In this document: positions 1-11,530 of the stretch, in pieces
Layout of the letters: each line of letters opens with the position of its first letter
Numbering within the stretch: the first letter of the stretch is position 1
NCBI GenBank assembly: GCA_034766995.1
Contig: CM068317.1
Location: 9,580,001-9,644,000, forward strand
Length of the DNA: 64,000 bases
Source of the DNA: Acanthacorydalis orientalis
Taxonomy: Eukaryota > Arthropoda > Insecta > Megaloptera > Corydalidae
Direction: 5' to 3'
Program-made: the position numbers and the translations under genes
The notes under the pieces: model-generated
What the model was told of the DNA's origin: nothing
Databases searched by the model: none
Seen by the model: only the letters and a program-made list of their open reading frames with translations

Positions 1-419
1 TTTTTTTACAAAATAGAAAATTGAAAAACAGACTTTTTATTTATAATTTGTATTTTTTTCTATACACCACTTTAAGATCAAAATATATCTCTTGAAATTC
101 ATACAACAATCCGAAATATTAACTTGCATTTAAATAAATATTTTGATTACGAAAACATTTAATATTTTGATATTAATATATTTGTGAAAATGAATTTAGC
201 TTCTGTGTTACAATTATTGTTTATTTCTTATTTTATCTTAAAAAAATTTCTATTTAATTAACCATTTGGAGTTAGGGAGGGGAAAGGTACTTAAATATTT
301 AACAAATATTTTTCGATTAATTGGACATCCTTTTACTGTAATCAAAAAAATTCTAAATTTGTGTGTTAAAAAAAATGTTAATTTAGATTAGTCATTAGAA
401 ATTTCACCTCTATCTGATA
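1..419. other. AT-rich stretch, no gene seen
   Basis: Low-complexity AT-rich DNA without a credible open frame or repeat end. The part nearest the piggyBac remnant may include more of that element's non-coding tail, since similarity to the other copy fades at about position 420. Confidence 0.5.
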
Positions 420-835
420 TATCATGGAAAATCGTTGATAATATTCAGGGAAACATAAATTTTTTGTTTGGCAACATATAATTGGAAGCCGTAAAATCGA
501 TTACAATAGAAAATTTGTAGAAATAACATAACTATTCAATATAAAAAAATTTGAAACAGTATGCACAAAACGGATTCTCAATGGTCACATCTTGTACCTG
601 CACGTCGGTTTCTTCCATTTGATTTACAAACTACACACTGTGCTTGTTGACCATGATCTGGTAATGTTTTCTTCGGAAAATGATCTGTCGATCGGTGTGG
701 ATTTAGACTTCTCATAGAAGATGCATTTGGGGCAACTTTTTGAACAATATGTGAAGTCGATATGAGTTTTTTGCCAGCAAGACTCATCCCTTTACGATTC
801 ACATGGCAGTAATTAATATATGCGTTGTTATGCAT
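420..835 (-). mobile_element. piggyBac-like element, 3' remnant (copy 1)
   Basis: The minus-strand piece holds the last part of a piggyBac-type transposase followed by about 150 bases of non-coding tail. The tail matches, with scattered changes, the region downstream of the second remnant at 56350-56772, so both come from one family. Examples are the shared blocks around ATTATCAACGATTTT and AATTATATGTT. No TTAA target site or terminal repeat is visible here, so both ends look lost. Confidence 0.75.
578..835 (-). pseudogene. piggyBac transposase C-terminal fragment with broken zinc finger
   Basis: An 85-residue frame with an NAYINY...VNRKGMSLAGKKLIS segment resembles the end of the piggyBac catalytic domain (the NAY-ILY / LAxxLI region). 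It is followed by DHFPKK and a CVVC...TRCDH cysteine cluster typical of the C-terminal zinc ribbon that binds DNA in piggyBac transposases. The reading frame stops right after RCDH. In the related copy at 56.6 kb the next codon is TGT (Cys); here it is TGA, so a zinc ligand became a stop codon. The frame past the stop still reads ESVLCIL, like ETVLCTL in the other copy. The N-terminal and catalytic parts are missing. The assignment rests on motif recognition, not a search. Confidence 0.75.
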
Positions 836-2095
836 ATAATTAATATATGCATTTCAATCAAGATTCTACATTAGAACAGAGCTCTTTCCCTATTACTATA
901 TGATTTGATTTTCTATTTATCTGATTTCTTTTTACAGTCACTACTTAATATTAAAAAGTTATAACCTCGAACATGGCAATTATTATAAAAATTATGAAAT
1001 AATAAAAAATTCGCATGATGCAAAGTTGTTAACGTATCGTAATAAATCCAACTGTATAAACACAACAGCAGGAACCAATGTTTTTAACAGGTTTCGAAGA
1101 AATAATAAACATATGATTATTAATCCCTTGTGCCCATTACCATTATCTGAGCTTAAAAATTATGCTGATGATACGCAATCATTTAATTAACCACAATCCT
1201 GATCTACACTTCTGCAAAACATAATCTCACGTGTCACATATTAACGTCCGGTTCCCGTATTACATCACTGCAAAAGCCATAACTCATAACAAACGAGACG
1301 GGAATATGTCGAGGTATGTGATTTAGACACACGGTTACTTGACGTTGTCGCACTAATTAAGCGACCACGCCCAGCTAGTGTTCAAAATTAATATTAGTTG
1401 GAAAAAAGGCGAACGTATCACAACTATACACGAAATCTGTATATTATCCCCTATATCAGTAACTATACAAACTACTGTGTGTATGGTCCAACTCCCTCCC
1501 AGCCCGACGTCGCGCCCTCAAACCATTGTACTTAACTATAATTACTAGTTCGTTTTTTTTCTGTTGTTGTTTCTCTATTTTTTAATGACGCATTTTTGTG
1601 TGATTTATCATACGTTTCGATTAGTGTACAATGACACGATTTCAGCCAATATCACGTAGAGTCACAAACTGGTCTCATTTCGCTTGGATTTATTTTTCTT
1701 TGTTGTATTCTAATTTGTTGCTTAAAGTCTAATTAATCCACTTCATATGAAAATTATCTGCATGTGATCTTTACAACTATACTAAACTAGATCATAAATT
1801 AGAAGTTTTCTCGACAAAATTGTCACGTTTTAATCTTGCTATGAAAAAAAATTATTAATTAAATTAGTAGTTTAGATTCTAAGAAGTGAACTCTTTTATA
1901 AAATATAATTCAATATTTGAATAATTCAAATTTGAAACGAATTTGTAATCGTGACACCTTTTTTATCATTACACTACTTTTTTATGTCATTTTTTCACTT
2001 TAACATTATAAGATAGAATTGTAATTAAATTTAGATCAATTTCAGATTATGAAATTAGTGAGATATCTATTAAATTATATATATATATATATGTA
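836..2095. other. Intergenic-type sequence with a mid-GC patch
   Basis: No gene is recognised. Positions about 1210-1530 are richer in G+C and CpG than the surroundings (for example CCCGACGTCGCGCCC near 1502), which may be a regulatory or ancient unique sequence. The rest is AT-rich. Confidence 0.4.
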
Positions 2096-2100
2096 AAATG

Positions 2101-2223
2101 TAAAATTAATTTTTGCAACTTTTAAATTTAAGTTTTTTTGACAGTAATTAACTATTAATTACTTTTTCTACCACTAAAAAATTATCTGAAATGATCCTAA
2201 AGCGAACATATTAATAATTGATT

Positions 2224-2260
<37 letters not shown>

Positions 2261-2377
2261 AAAATTAATTTTTAAGCTTTTAAATTTAAATTTTTTTGAC
2301 AGTAATTAACTACTACTTACTATTTCTACCACTAAAAATTATCTGAAATGATCCTAAATCGAACATATTAATAATTG

Positions 2378-2410
<33 letters not shown>
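2101..2410. repeat. Two-unit tandem duplication with terminal TA/TG arrays
   Basis: Units starting at 2101 and 2260 are near-identical over about 120 bases (AAATTAATTTTT..., GACAGTAATTAACTA..., TATCTGAAATGATCCTAAA), a period of 159. Each unit ends in a TA array. The first continues as (TG)n at 2243-2259, the second runs directly into the MITE at 2411. Confidence 0.9.
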
Positions 2411-2414
<4 letters not shown>

Positions 2415-2843
2415 GGGTCTTGCACAAATTGGTATTTCGAAAAGTAGTATGATTTTTGATCTTTTTTTGACGTGAGTATTAATGTTATTAGTTTAAAATG
2501 TTGTACACATTAAATACATATCCTTAACAAGCTCTTTTAATTTCTTTATGGAAAAATTTGTACTAACTATGAAGATATAAATAAATAAAGGGACTGCATC
2601 TACTGCATGGCCAATCAGTGTACACGATTTCAGCAACTGCGTTGATCTGACACCAAAAACAGAATACTGTACTTGTAGTATAATATAAGAACCCTGGTAT
2701 GATTGGATATTTTTTTGAAATTATTTAAATTGAAAAAATGGCGGCCGTTTGAACAAAAGGGAACTTAAGACTTTAAGCTTTAAAAATTAGCAAAAAACGA
2801 AAATTGATTTTTCCAAGATTTCAAACTTATGCAAGTCCCTTAA
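2411..2843. mobile_element. MITE with TTAAGGG inverted ends and TA target site
   Basis: The left end reads TTAAGGGTCTTGCACAAATT. The reverse complement of the right end reads TTAAGGGACTTGCATAAGTT. Both ends are flanked by TA (2409-2410 and 2844-2845), the target-site signature of the Tc1/mariner superfamily. The 433-bp interior has no useful open frame. Non-autonomous status is inferred from size and lack of coding. Confidence 0.8.
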
Positions 2844-2989
2844 TATATTTACACATTTTTAAAAATGTAATAGTTTATTTAAAAAGTGTAAATTACAAAT
2901 ACAAATGCATATAAAAAATTGTATATAAAAGACAAAATAATTATTTTTTAAGTTTAAGATAATATTATGAACAAAATAATTTATTTTTG

Positions 2990-3190
2990 AATATATTTCT
3001 TTAAGATAAAACCAATTTAAAAATTTTAATGCAAGTTTTGAAAATAGATATTTTAATATTATCTACCATTAAAGAAATTAAAATCAAGAAATCTTTTCAC
3101 TCATGTTTCATTTGAACAAAACATGATACTAGTTATTTCTATTGCTTCTTTATTTATTGTTTTTTTTAGAAAAAATATTACTTAATTATT
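2990..3190. repeat. Possible degraded third copy of the long inverted-repeat arm
   Basis: Blocks such as GATATTTTAATATTATCT, CACTCATGTTTC and the T-rich end resemble, in order, the right arm at 3877-4085. The match is loose and may partly be AT-rich coincidence. Confidence 0.35.
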
Positions 3191-3315
3191 TTTGTAATAA
3201 AAGATAAAAGTCAGTTATACTCTTAAATACGTATCAGAAATATTTTTTAATTTAAACTAAACTGATTTCTAACATAAATGATTAATTTATTTTTTTTTTA
3301 TTTTTGTTTGTTAAT

Positions 3316-3598
3316 AAATACAATTGAAAGAAGAAATAAAAGTAAGTAATGTGACATTTAATTCTTTTGAAACATGAGCGAGTAATAATTGTTGATTCTT
3401 GTTTATAAAATGAGGGATTGTTTTAAAATATCAATTTTTAAAATATTTTCAATAAATTCTTCTTGTTTATTATATAAATTATATATTTGTTGTCGAATCA
3501 AATTATCTTTTTGATTTAGATATGTGTATATATATATATACACATATATGTGCACATATATGTATATGTATATATATATATATACATATATGTACATG

Positions 3599-3632
<34 letters not shown>

Positions 3633-4085
3633 TATATACATATATGTATATATATACATATATGTATATATATGTATATATATATATGTATATATATACA
3701 TATATATATACATATATATATGTATATATATGTATATATATATACATATATATATGTATATATATATGTATATATATACATATATATATGTATATATATA
3801 CATATATATACATATATATATGTATATATATATGTATATATATATACATCAAAAGAATACAGGAGATCTATTAAATCACATCTAAATCAAAAAGACAATT
3901 TTATTTGACAAAAAATATATAATTTATATAATAAACAAGAAGAGTTTAATAAAAATGTTTTAAAAATTGATATTTTAAAACAATCTCTCATTTTATAAAG
4001 AAGAATCAACAATTATTACTCGCTCATGTTTGAAAAGAATTAAATATCACAATACTTACTTTTATTTCTTCTTTCAATTGTATTT
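3316..4085. repeat. Long inverted repeat (about 210-bp arms) with alternating-array loop
   Basis: The left arm (3316-3526) and right arm (3877-4085) are reverse complements with scattered mismatches and small indels. Matching landmarks are CAATTGAAAGAAGAAATAAA versus TTTATTTCTTCTTTCAATTG, CATGAGCGAGTAATAATTGT versus ACAATTATTACTCGCTCATG, and TTGATTTAGA versus TCTAAATCAA. The loop (about 3527-3876) is almost entirely alternating purine-pyrimidine TA/CA/TG sequence plus a short tail. No terminal duplication is seen, so it may be a foldback element or a local inverted duplication. Confidence 0.9.
3521..3849. repeat. Large TA/CA/TG alternating array
   Basis: About 330 bases of (TA)n interrupted regularly by CATATATATG and GTATATATAC-type steps. 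It is itself self-complementary. Open frames across it (Tyr-Ile-His repeats on both strands) are artefacts of the repeat. Confidence 0.97.
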
Positions 4086-4119
4086 TTTTAAAAAAATATA
4101 TTATATTTTCATTATAATA

Positions 4120-4638
4120 TTAGGTCTACAAATTAATTCCTTGCCCTTTTTTTAGAAAATAAATGTTTATTTATTTAAAAGTGGTATATATTTGAATCCA
4201 CAAAATATCCTTCATTGTTTTGTATAACTGTCGTTTGATTGAGGAATATTTTGTTGAAAAACAAATGGGACTTTTGAGTCGATGAAATCGTAATACATTT
4301 TCGGATCCCTTTCGCTGTTTTAGCATTTTTTGCATATTTTATACATCAAAATACCTTTCCTCAGAACCGACCAAATCATTCTCGCAGCTATGGAAGTATT
4401 TTTTTCAACTGGAATGTGAAAAGTAAACAATGCTTAATATGCTACTTGACAGACACCATCGTATTCACTGCCATTTTGTGAGGTTATGCCAACTGGTTTG
4501 ACAAAATATAAAGTATTTTTAAATATTAAAGTTAGTATTTCAAAATCCTAAAACGATGACAAAAATTTTAATTTGAAACAGATGATGATGATATGTTTCA
4601 TTCAATTTAAAGGCACAGGATTAATTTTCCACATCTAA
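4120..4638 (+). mobile_element. Unnamed 0.5-kb TA-flanked repeat, copy 1
   Basis: The element begins TTAGGTCTACAAATTAATTC and ends with an imperfect inverted copy (reverse complement TTAGATGTGGAAAATTAATC). TA flanks both sides (4118-4119 and 4639-4640). It aligns along its whole length with copies at 8892-9387 and 23810-24318. All share CACCATCGTATTCACTG/CTAATGTTTTGTGAG-like blocks and a run around TTTTTGCATxTTTTAT. Ends and TA sites place it in the Tc1/mariner superfamily. The interior may hold a decayed coding stretch on the minus strand, but I could not identify it. Confidence 0.85.
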
Positions 4639-7600
4639 TAAAAATAATACAATTTTTTAGTAATAAAATACCATAACTTATTAAAACTGTTCAAACTATA
4701 TCATTAGCAATATTCAATTTAAACTACTTTTACTAAACTAATTGATAATAAATACAAATGAAACTAAATATTAAAGAGAAATATTTAAAAACTGATAGAA
4801 ATATTAAATTCTATTAAATCTTTTGGTAAATCATACACACACACATGTATATATATATATAAATAATTTATTTTTTATAAAACAAATATAAATTGCATAA
4901 TATTCAACCCATTTGAGAAGTAGTGTTTTGATTAATTTCATGCTTAATTCAAAATAAAGTGTTTTAGAATCTCATTCACTTTGAAATTCTACAACTCCTT
5001 ATTTTCGATTATAATTGTTATTTATTTATTACTATAATAGGATAGCATAACATATAACACAAATAAATACTGTTTATTTACTAGTCCTATCTACAACCAA
5101 TATCTAATCTTATAATAGTTTTTAGAGCCCTATCATACACAACAACGCGCATGCAATATTGCCTTAATATTACAAAATATATTTATTTAGCAATATAAAA
5201 AACATAAATTTATATTATCTTAATTGAGAAGTTATCTCAATAATGCGTCCTTTGAAACATTTTCTATATTTATAAAATATTTTCATTATATTAAATTTAT
5301 TATTAAATATTGTATACATAAATATATATTCTGTATGTATATATATATATATATATACATATACATGCGTGATAAATATAGACATTGTATTCAAAATAAC
5401 TGTCCCGTTTGCCGAGATTTCTCTCAAATATAAAAAAAAAATTCAGATACAATCGCGTTATTACACGTGCTCGATGTGCGTATCGTATTGTATGTATAAA
5501 AAAATACAAATTAAATATTTTCGCGTCTGTTAAAATGTAATTAATTTATTTGTGCGCTCGTAATATAAAAGATACACGACGTAGGTAATATAAAAGGTAT
5601 TAAAAAATTCTTGTAATAACACAACCACCTTCGTTCGTGTTCGCATCGGCGAAGATAACCGGTGACCCATCTGACTAATTGTGACGCGGGATTAGTAAAT
5701 GACCGGCATTAATTTTCATACAAGTATTTTTCTGTTTTTTAATTATATTATATAATGGGGGAGGAGCGCATTTTTCCCACAAATGTCTCATTTGGGACCT
5801 TTATTGTATTTAGTAATAAATGATTGTGGCCCTTTAGTATCATTAAATATAAAATAAATACAAGCATTCCCATTTTTTAAATTAGTCTTTACGGTATTCA
5901 ACTGCAGTATAAAAACCTATATTAACATAATTTTTTGAAGCGTTTATGTGTAAGCCAAACACGCGTTCGTTTATATTTATTTTCGGTTTTGTTTCAGTAA
6001 CGCGCTCGCTTTACATCCGAAGTTTTTTTTTCAAATGATATTTTCAAACACAAACATATTTTTCTATATATATATATAATTCCACACAGTTTTGTTTACC
6101 TGTAGATAGTTGGTAGTATTTAACATCTTCATTTAATCTTACAATAACCTACAACAAAAAATTACACAAAATACAATTGTGTTGTTATAAAATATATTCA
6201 ATTGACTTCATTTAAATCTGCTATCGAAATAGTTTCTTTCTGAACGAATACTTTTTAAATTACTCTCTTGATAGGTTTTTAATATATTTTATTCTCTAAT
6301 AATCTAAATTTCTTAGTTGTTTTTAGTGCGATCGTTATGCGAGGAATATAATTCGCCTGAGTTTGTCGGAGAACATCTCCATAATTCCAGAGGACGACAA
6401 TGGCGCCACAAATCGCATTATCACTTTCGCAAAGGGGACTGGAATTTTTTTTCTTGATATTTCAATATGTTGTTTTGTCATACATATGAAGTTCTCAGGA
6501 TTATTTTAACGTTTTCTTTAAGAAAAACCCATGTGAATCATAATATCAGACAAATTATTTTAAATGTCTTATTGTCCTCTAGAGCTTCGTCTCTTTTTAT
6601 TAAAATTATACGTATTGTCAAATCAAGATTAGGTATTTTACTTGTCCTGTGTTTCTTTATCTCTCACTAAGAGAAATACTATTTTAATGGAATACTTTTT
6701 AGCGTTTGGCACTCATACTTTATCGTTCGAATTAAGGGATGATTCGAACACAAGTCCGCAAACAGGGTGTGTTTTTTAATTATATTTGTGTTCGGGCACT
6801 AATGACAATAGCAATCGAAGCGCTCTCTCTATCCCTAATAACCTCCGTTTTCTCTGTTATTTTTATACTTTTACTTTATTTTTAATATTTTTTACAAGTG
6901 AATGCTACTTATTTACATATTTACAAAAAAAATATATTTATTTGTACTTACATGCAAGCAGTTTACTTACATACTTAGCAGACGAAGATCCCCGAAGCCC
7001 CTAAAACACCACCATCATACTTATTTTTAATACCTTTTAGATTTAAGAACAAATAAATGTAACTCATTTATATATTTACAAAAAACATATGTATACTTAC
7101 ATACATACATGTATATATATATATATATGTATGTATGTTTGTATGTTTATATAAGAATAGGCATGTAATTATGTATTCTATTGAAATTTGAATACGAACC
7201 GTGCCATAGTGTTCAGGTGTTCAAATAAACATCATTCGTGTTCTAATCATTCGGTCTTAAGAAGGTATTCATTGCCAAACAACAAATAGTTTTCTTAGTC
7301 GTATTAATATCCGCAAGAACCACTTCTAAGGATCTCTCATCGCAAAATACACATAAACCAATTGTAGGATTACATATCTTGTGGCGATTTTGTAATTAAC
7401 TAATAAACATACACACGCTTAAACTGTTTCGAACACACATTTAGCTGTGTGTATATAAATGAATGTGTCTATGAACTAGTGAAAATACAATGCACATAAC
7501 ACACACACATACACCAAACAACCAGAACAAACCGTCGTGTATGATCTCGGAACCTTCGTTGCGGACAGTAAGAGGTTTGATCCGCATCTTATAAAATTAT

Positions 7601-7657
7601 AGTAGGAATCATGATTTTATACTAATTACTCCAAAGTATTTATTTCTCATTTCGTGC
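4639..7657. other. AT-rich stretch with small microsatellites and two mid-GC patches
   Basis: No gene is recognised. It holds short arrays: (CA)n/TA at about 4831-4861, TA at 5336-5358, 6065-6080 and 7103-7130. Mid-GC patches lie at about 5620-5710 and 6325-6440. A small perfect dyad, GTTCGAAT/ATTCGAAC with a 9-base spacer, lies at 6725-6749. Short frames here have no family features. Confidence 0.45.
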
Positions 7658-7682
7658 ATCTATCTATCTATCTATCTATCTA

Positions 7683-7718
<36 letters not shown>
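7658..7718. repeat. Compound (CTAT)n-(TA)n microsatellite
   Basis: A run of CTAT/ATCT tetranucleotides from about 7658 to 7685 passes directly into (TA)n to about 7718. Confidence 0.95.
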
Positions 7719-7720
<2 letters not shown>

Positions 7721-8891
7721 TAATATGTAATAAGAAGAAAAATAAACAACGTACAGATGAAAATAAGTCTATTTTATTACAATAGACTCCTTTGAATTCA
7801 AATATTTAAGTGATTATTAGATAAAGACATGCAGTTAAAAAAAAATAAAAACATACATACATACATACATGTATATATATATATACATTGCTTATTTGTT
7901 ACAATTAAATATATATTTATAAAATATTTAAACAAATTTAAAATACAATTGCTGCTTATTGATGTTAATTATATATCTATTAGTAGATTAGAGATTTGAA
8001 TATTTTGCATATAGTTTAATAATAATTTTTGTCTTATTTACACCAGTTTTAATCCAAGATGTACTTTTCTTTCACTTTTTTTGTACTCTACGCATTCTGG
8101 AAAAATATGTATTTTGTTGTTTCCATTTTACATGAAGAATACATAAATATAGATATAGATACAAAGGATAAATGAGGTTACTTCAGCTACTTTTTAACGT
8201 ACTGTAAAATTTTAATTGTACATTTAAGGAAAACTACATTAATATATCAGGTATAAGAATAATGTTTATTATTACTATCACCTAAGATTTGATGAAACAA
8301 ATGAACAATTATACATACATATGTATATATATATAACCCTTTTTCACAAAGAAATTTTTCATTTACCTCAAAAACCACAAAAAAAATTGATTAAAAATGT
8401 TCAGTAATTGATTCTTGATGCTTTTTGATTTTGTGCTTTTAGATTTCTGTGCCATAATCGTTAGATATTTCTGTAACTTAATTATTTTAAATTTATTACA
8501 TTGTTAACTAAATGTACATAGGCAACAATTAATAAAAAGTGTAGTATATTTTTGATAAGAAACAGATTTTATGAATTGTATGTAATATGTAATTTGTGTG
8601 AAAAATCCAATTTTGAAAGTTATGAATAAACGAAATCAATAAAAATAATTCACAATGTTAAATATATTAGGCTGTTGTTGTTATTTGGAGTTTTAGAGCA
8701 TGATTCGACAGTTAAGGTCATAAACGCACGACTATACTGCGATTTCAAATTATAATAAATGTAATTTACCAAACATCTCCAAACATTCCTCATTGATAAT
8801 TAAATTGCGACCACGTAATAGAATGCATTTAGTAGAAAAATTGAATACTGAAAATATAGCTTTGTTTACTTTCAATAAATTGAAATAAATA
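7719..8891. other. AT-rich stretch, no gene seen
   Basis: Contains (CATA)n-(TA)n at about 7850-7885 and a short TA run at 8312-8335. No coding frame or transposon end is evident. Confidence 0.45.
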
Positions 8892-9385
8892 TTTGGTGTA
8901 CAAATTAATTCCGTGCCTTTTTATATAAAATGAAAATTTAGGAAAAAATGGTATGTACTTCAATCTTCAAAATATCACCCATGATTTTGTATTACTTTTA
9001 CTCTACCAATCGAGTAACTGACAAATCCTTTATTGAAAAAAGATGGCGGTTTTGAATCGATGAAGTTGTAATACCTTTTCGGAGCTTTTCCACTGTTTTA
9101 ACATTTTTTGCATGTTTTATGCATCACAACACCTTCTTTCAAAGCTGAAGAAATCATTCCCGCGGATTCACCAGTATTTATCCAACTGGAATACAAAAAG
9201 TAAGCAATGCGTTATGTACTGCTTTTCGGACGCCATCGTATTCACTAATGTTTTGTGAGATTATTCCAACTGGTTGGCGAAAATATATAGTATTTTTAAA
9301 TATTAAAGTCGACACTTCAAAATTATAAAACGACGAGAAAATATTGATTGATTCAATAATTAGAACCGAATTAATTTTTACAACT

Positions 9386-9387
<2 letters not shown>
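8892..9387 (+). mobile_element. Unnamed 0.5-kb TA-flanked repeat, copy 2
   Basis: The start TTTGGTGTACAAATTAATTC follows a TA. The body aligns with copy 1 and copy 3, including the GACGCCATCGTATTCAC block and the TATAGTATTTTTAAATATTA block. The right end (GAATTAATTTTTACAACTT) merges into a TA array and then a TG array (about 9388-9424), as though the flanking TA had expanded. Confidence 0.85.

Positions 9388-9424
<37 letters not shown>
9388..9424. repeat. (TA)n-(TG)n array at transposon end
   Basis: The TA run passes into GTGTGTGTGT and directly continues the right end of the repeat at 8892-9387. Confidence 0.95.
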
Positions 9425-10504
9425 ACAAATCCATTGCAATGGTACATTCATAATTAATAAATAATATAGGTTGAAACTTGAAAAAGAAAAAGAAAATTTA
9501 TTTAAACAAATGAATATCTTTATGATGAGTTCATTAATGAATAAATGAACTTACTATAATATTAACTCTGCACTCGGAGACTTTTTAGCTTCACCCACTA
9601 GCAACTCTAACATATTCTTTAACAAAATAGCAAGTAACAAATAACTTCAAATAAAATGATATAGGATTGTAAATAATTTCTTTATTCAAGTGAAACTACA
9701 AAAATACATTTTATTAATTCATGTTTTATAAAAAAAAATAATAGTTTTATTTGTCAGATTTAAGATGTCCTCTCAGAGATGAAATTCGAATGGAAAGGGT
9801 TAATATATATATATATATATATATATAAACATTTCATTATGATAGCATGTATATAAATACACACATATTGAAATAAATTAAAAACAATGACGTGCAGAGT
9901 ACATATCATTGATCTAAACTATAACTATAGTCGTAGAAACGAGCAATAGAAAGCACTTGCCAATGTGCGAATGACAAGCGTTGTGTTTGTGTTGTACGTA
10001 CATGGGACAGAAGGTGTTCTTTGGGGCAACGACAAAGATCTCTAGCAGCTTGTCTTAGAATCATCCTTTGAGATACCTAATATAGTCGTAGACCACTTTC
10101 AGATACCTATTTCATCTTGCAAAATTAACTGTATGTGGATGAGAAGTGGGTATTGTCCAAACAGTCCAATCAAAGGTAGTTAATTTGCTTTGTTGATTCA
10201 CGACGTGTGCGTATATATATATATATATATATATATATACGTCTGTGTATATACATGTATGTGTATACATCTATGTATGTATGTATGAGTGGATATGTGG
10301 GCGTATTATTAATAGTACATTTATTTTGGTGCATATCTCTACATACAGACTGAATATATTGCTATGATGGGAATAGTTTGACCAAACTAGCTCAATGTTT
10401 AAATAAATTCATTTTTAGAAACAAATTATAAAATAATTTGATATTATAAAGAATTAGCTAGTAGTAAAGTATTTATAAACAGGAATCATTTAATACCTTT
10501 TTAT

Positions 10505-10508
<4 letters not shown>
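9425..10508. other. No gene seen; short TA arrays
   Basis: TA arrays at 9803-9828 and 10211-10240 with flanking GTGT/CATGTATG runs. A stretch of more balanced composition lies at about 9900-10200, without a recognisable coding frame. Confidence 0.4.
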
Positions 10509-10563
<55 letters not shown>

Positions 10564-10594
10564 TAAATATATATATATATATATATAAATATAT
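10509..10594. repeat. (TA)n-(AAAT)n-(TA)n array
   Basis: TA to about 10552, a short AAAT block to 10567, then TA again. A separate TA array lies at 10757-10792. Confidence 0.95.
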
Positions 10595-10752
10595 ATGACA
10601 TTATCATAAGTACCAATGATGTGTTAAATGACACGTACACCAATTCAACAACTATCAAAATCCACTCACAGCAATCACTCAACCAGTATCATGTGGAGCA
10701 GATAAACGATCTGGTGGATTAAGTGAAAGGATTTTTTTTCGGCGAGCAGAAG

Positions 10753-10799
<47 letters not shown>

Positions 10800-11016
10800 T
10801 ACGCGAGCATTGTTGTCAGAATACCTTAATCTGAGATGTACATTATTTATGACCGGCATGACATAAAACGATTAAGCGATATCAACTTTTGTTTTCGAAT
10901 AAAAACTTTTCATCATCATCAGCACACGACAAATGTATTGCGAAAGTAAAACTTACTTTTATTTATTCGTTTTGTTGTTATAATCTGTTTTTGAGGATAG
11001 TTTTCGCGTATCTCAC

Positions 11017-11019
<3 letters not shown>

Positions 11020-11088
<69 letters not shown>
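11020..11088. repeat. (TA)n array
   Basis: About 69 bases of uninterrupted TA. The 66-residue frame ending in Tyr-Ile repeats (10889-11089) is an artefact of this array. Confidence 0.97.
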
Positions 11089-11091
<3 letters not shown>

Positions 11092-11387
11092 CTTCGATTA
11101 TACAAGTGCCTGTCGTTGGTTGAATGTTATGAAGAAGACTACGGTGCGTAATGTACCATAATTCATAAATATTGCCATGTCAAACTAGTTTCGTTTTTAT
11201 TTTATTTATTTTTCAGTAATCTGTTCTCGTTTCTTCTTTTGAGAAAACATCGAGGTTCTTGTATATAGAGACTATTTATATTTCATATTGAAAGGAATTG
11301 GAGGAAGAGATAAACATATATTTATCTTTAATTCAGTCCACTTATTTCATATTTTTTTAAGAATTAAGTTGTGAAACATATAAATGT

Positions 11388-11405
11388 ATACACACATATA
11401 TCCCC

Positions 11406-11445
<40 letters not shown>

Positions 11446-11486
11446 ATATTTACATGTATATATATATATATATACATGTATATATT

Positions 11487-11526
<40 letters not shown>
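11388..11526. repeat. TA array with duplicated ACATGTA dyad unit
   Basis: Inside the TA array the block ACATGTATATATTTACATGT occurs twice, 36 bases apart (about 11438 and 11474). Each block is itself a dyad (ACATGTA/TACATGT). The array ends at the left end of the mariner at 11527. Confidence 0.9.

Positions 11527-11530
<4 letters not shown>

Noticed and set aside
3521..3849. Regularly spaced short repeats suggestive of a CRISPR array.
   Set aside because: Units are dinucleotide-based with no unique spacers; this is a eukaryotic microsatellite.
3403..3908. Several overlapping long frames of Tyr/Ile/His/Met on both strands (and the same at 35541-35848, 55960-56413, 61517-61777 and 62496-62932).
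   Set aside because: They are translations of TA/CA/TG arrays, open in nearly every frame because the repeat has no stop in those phases.
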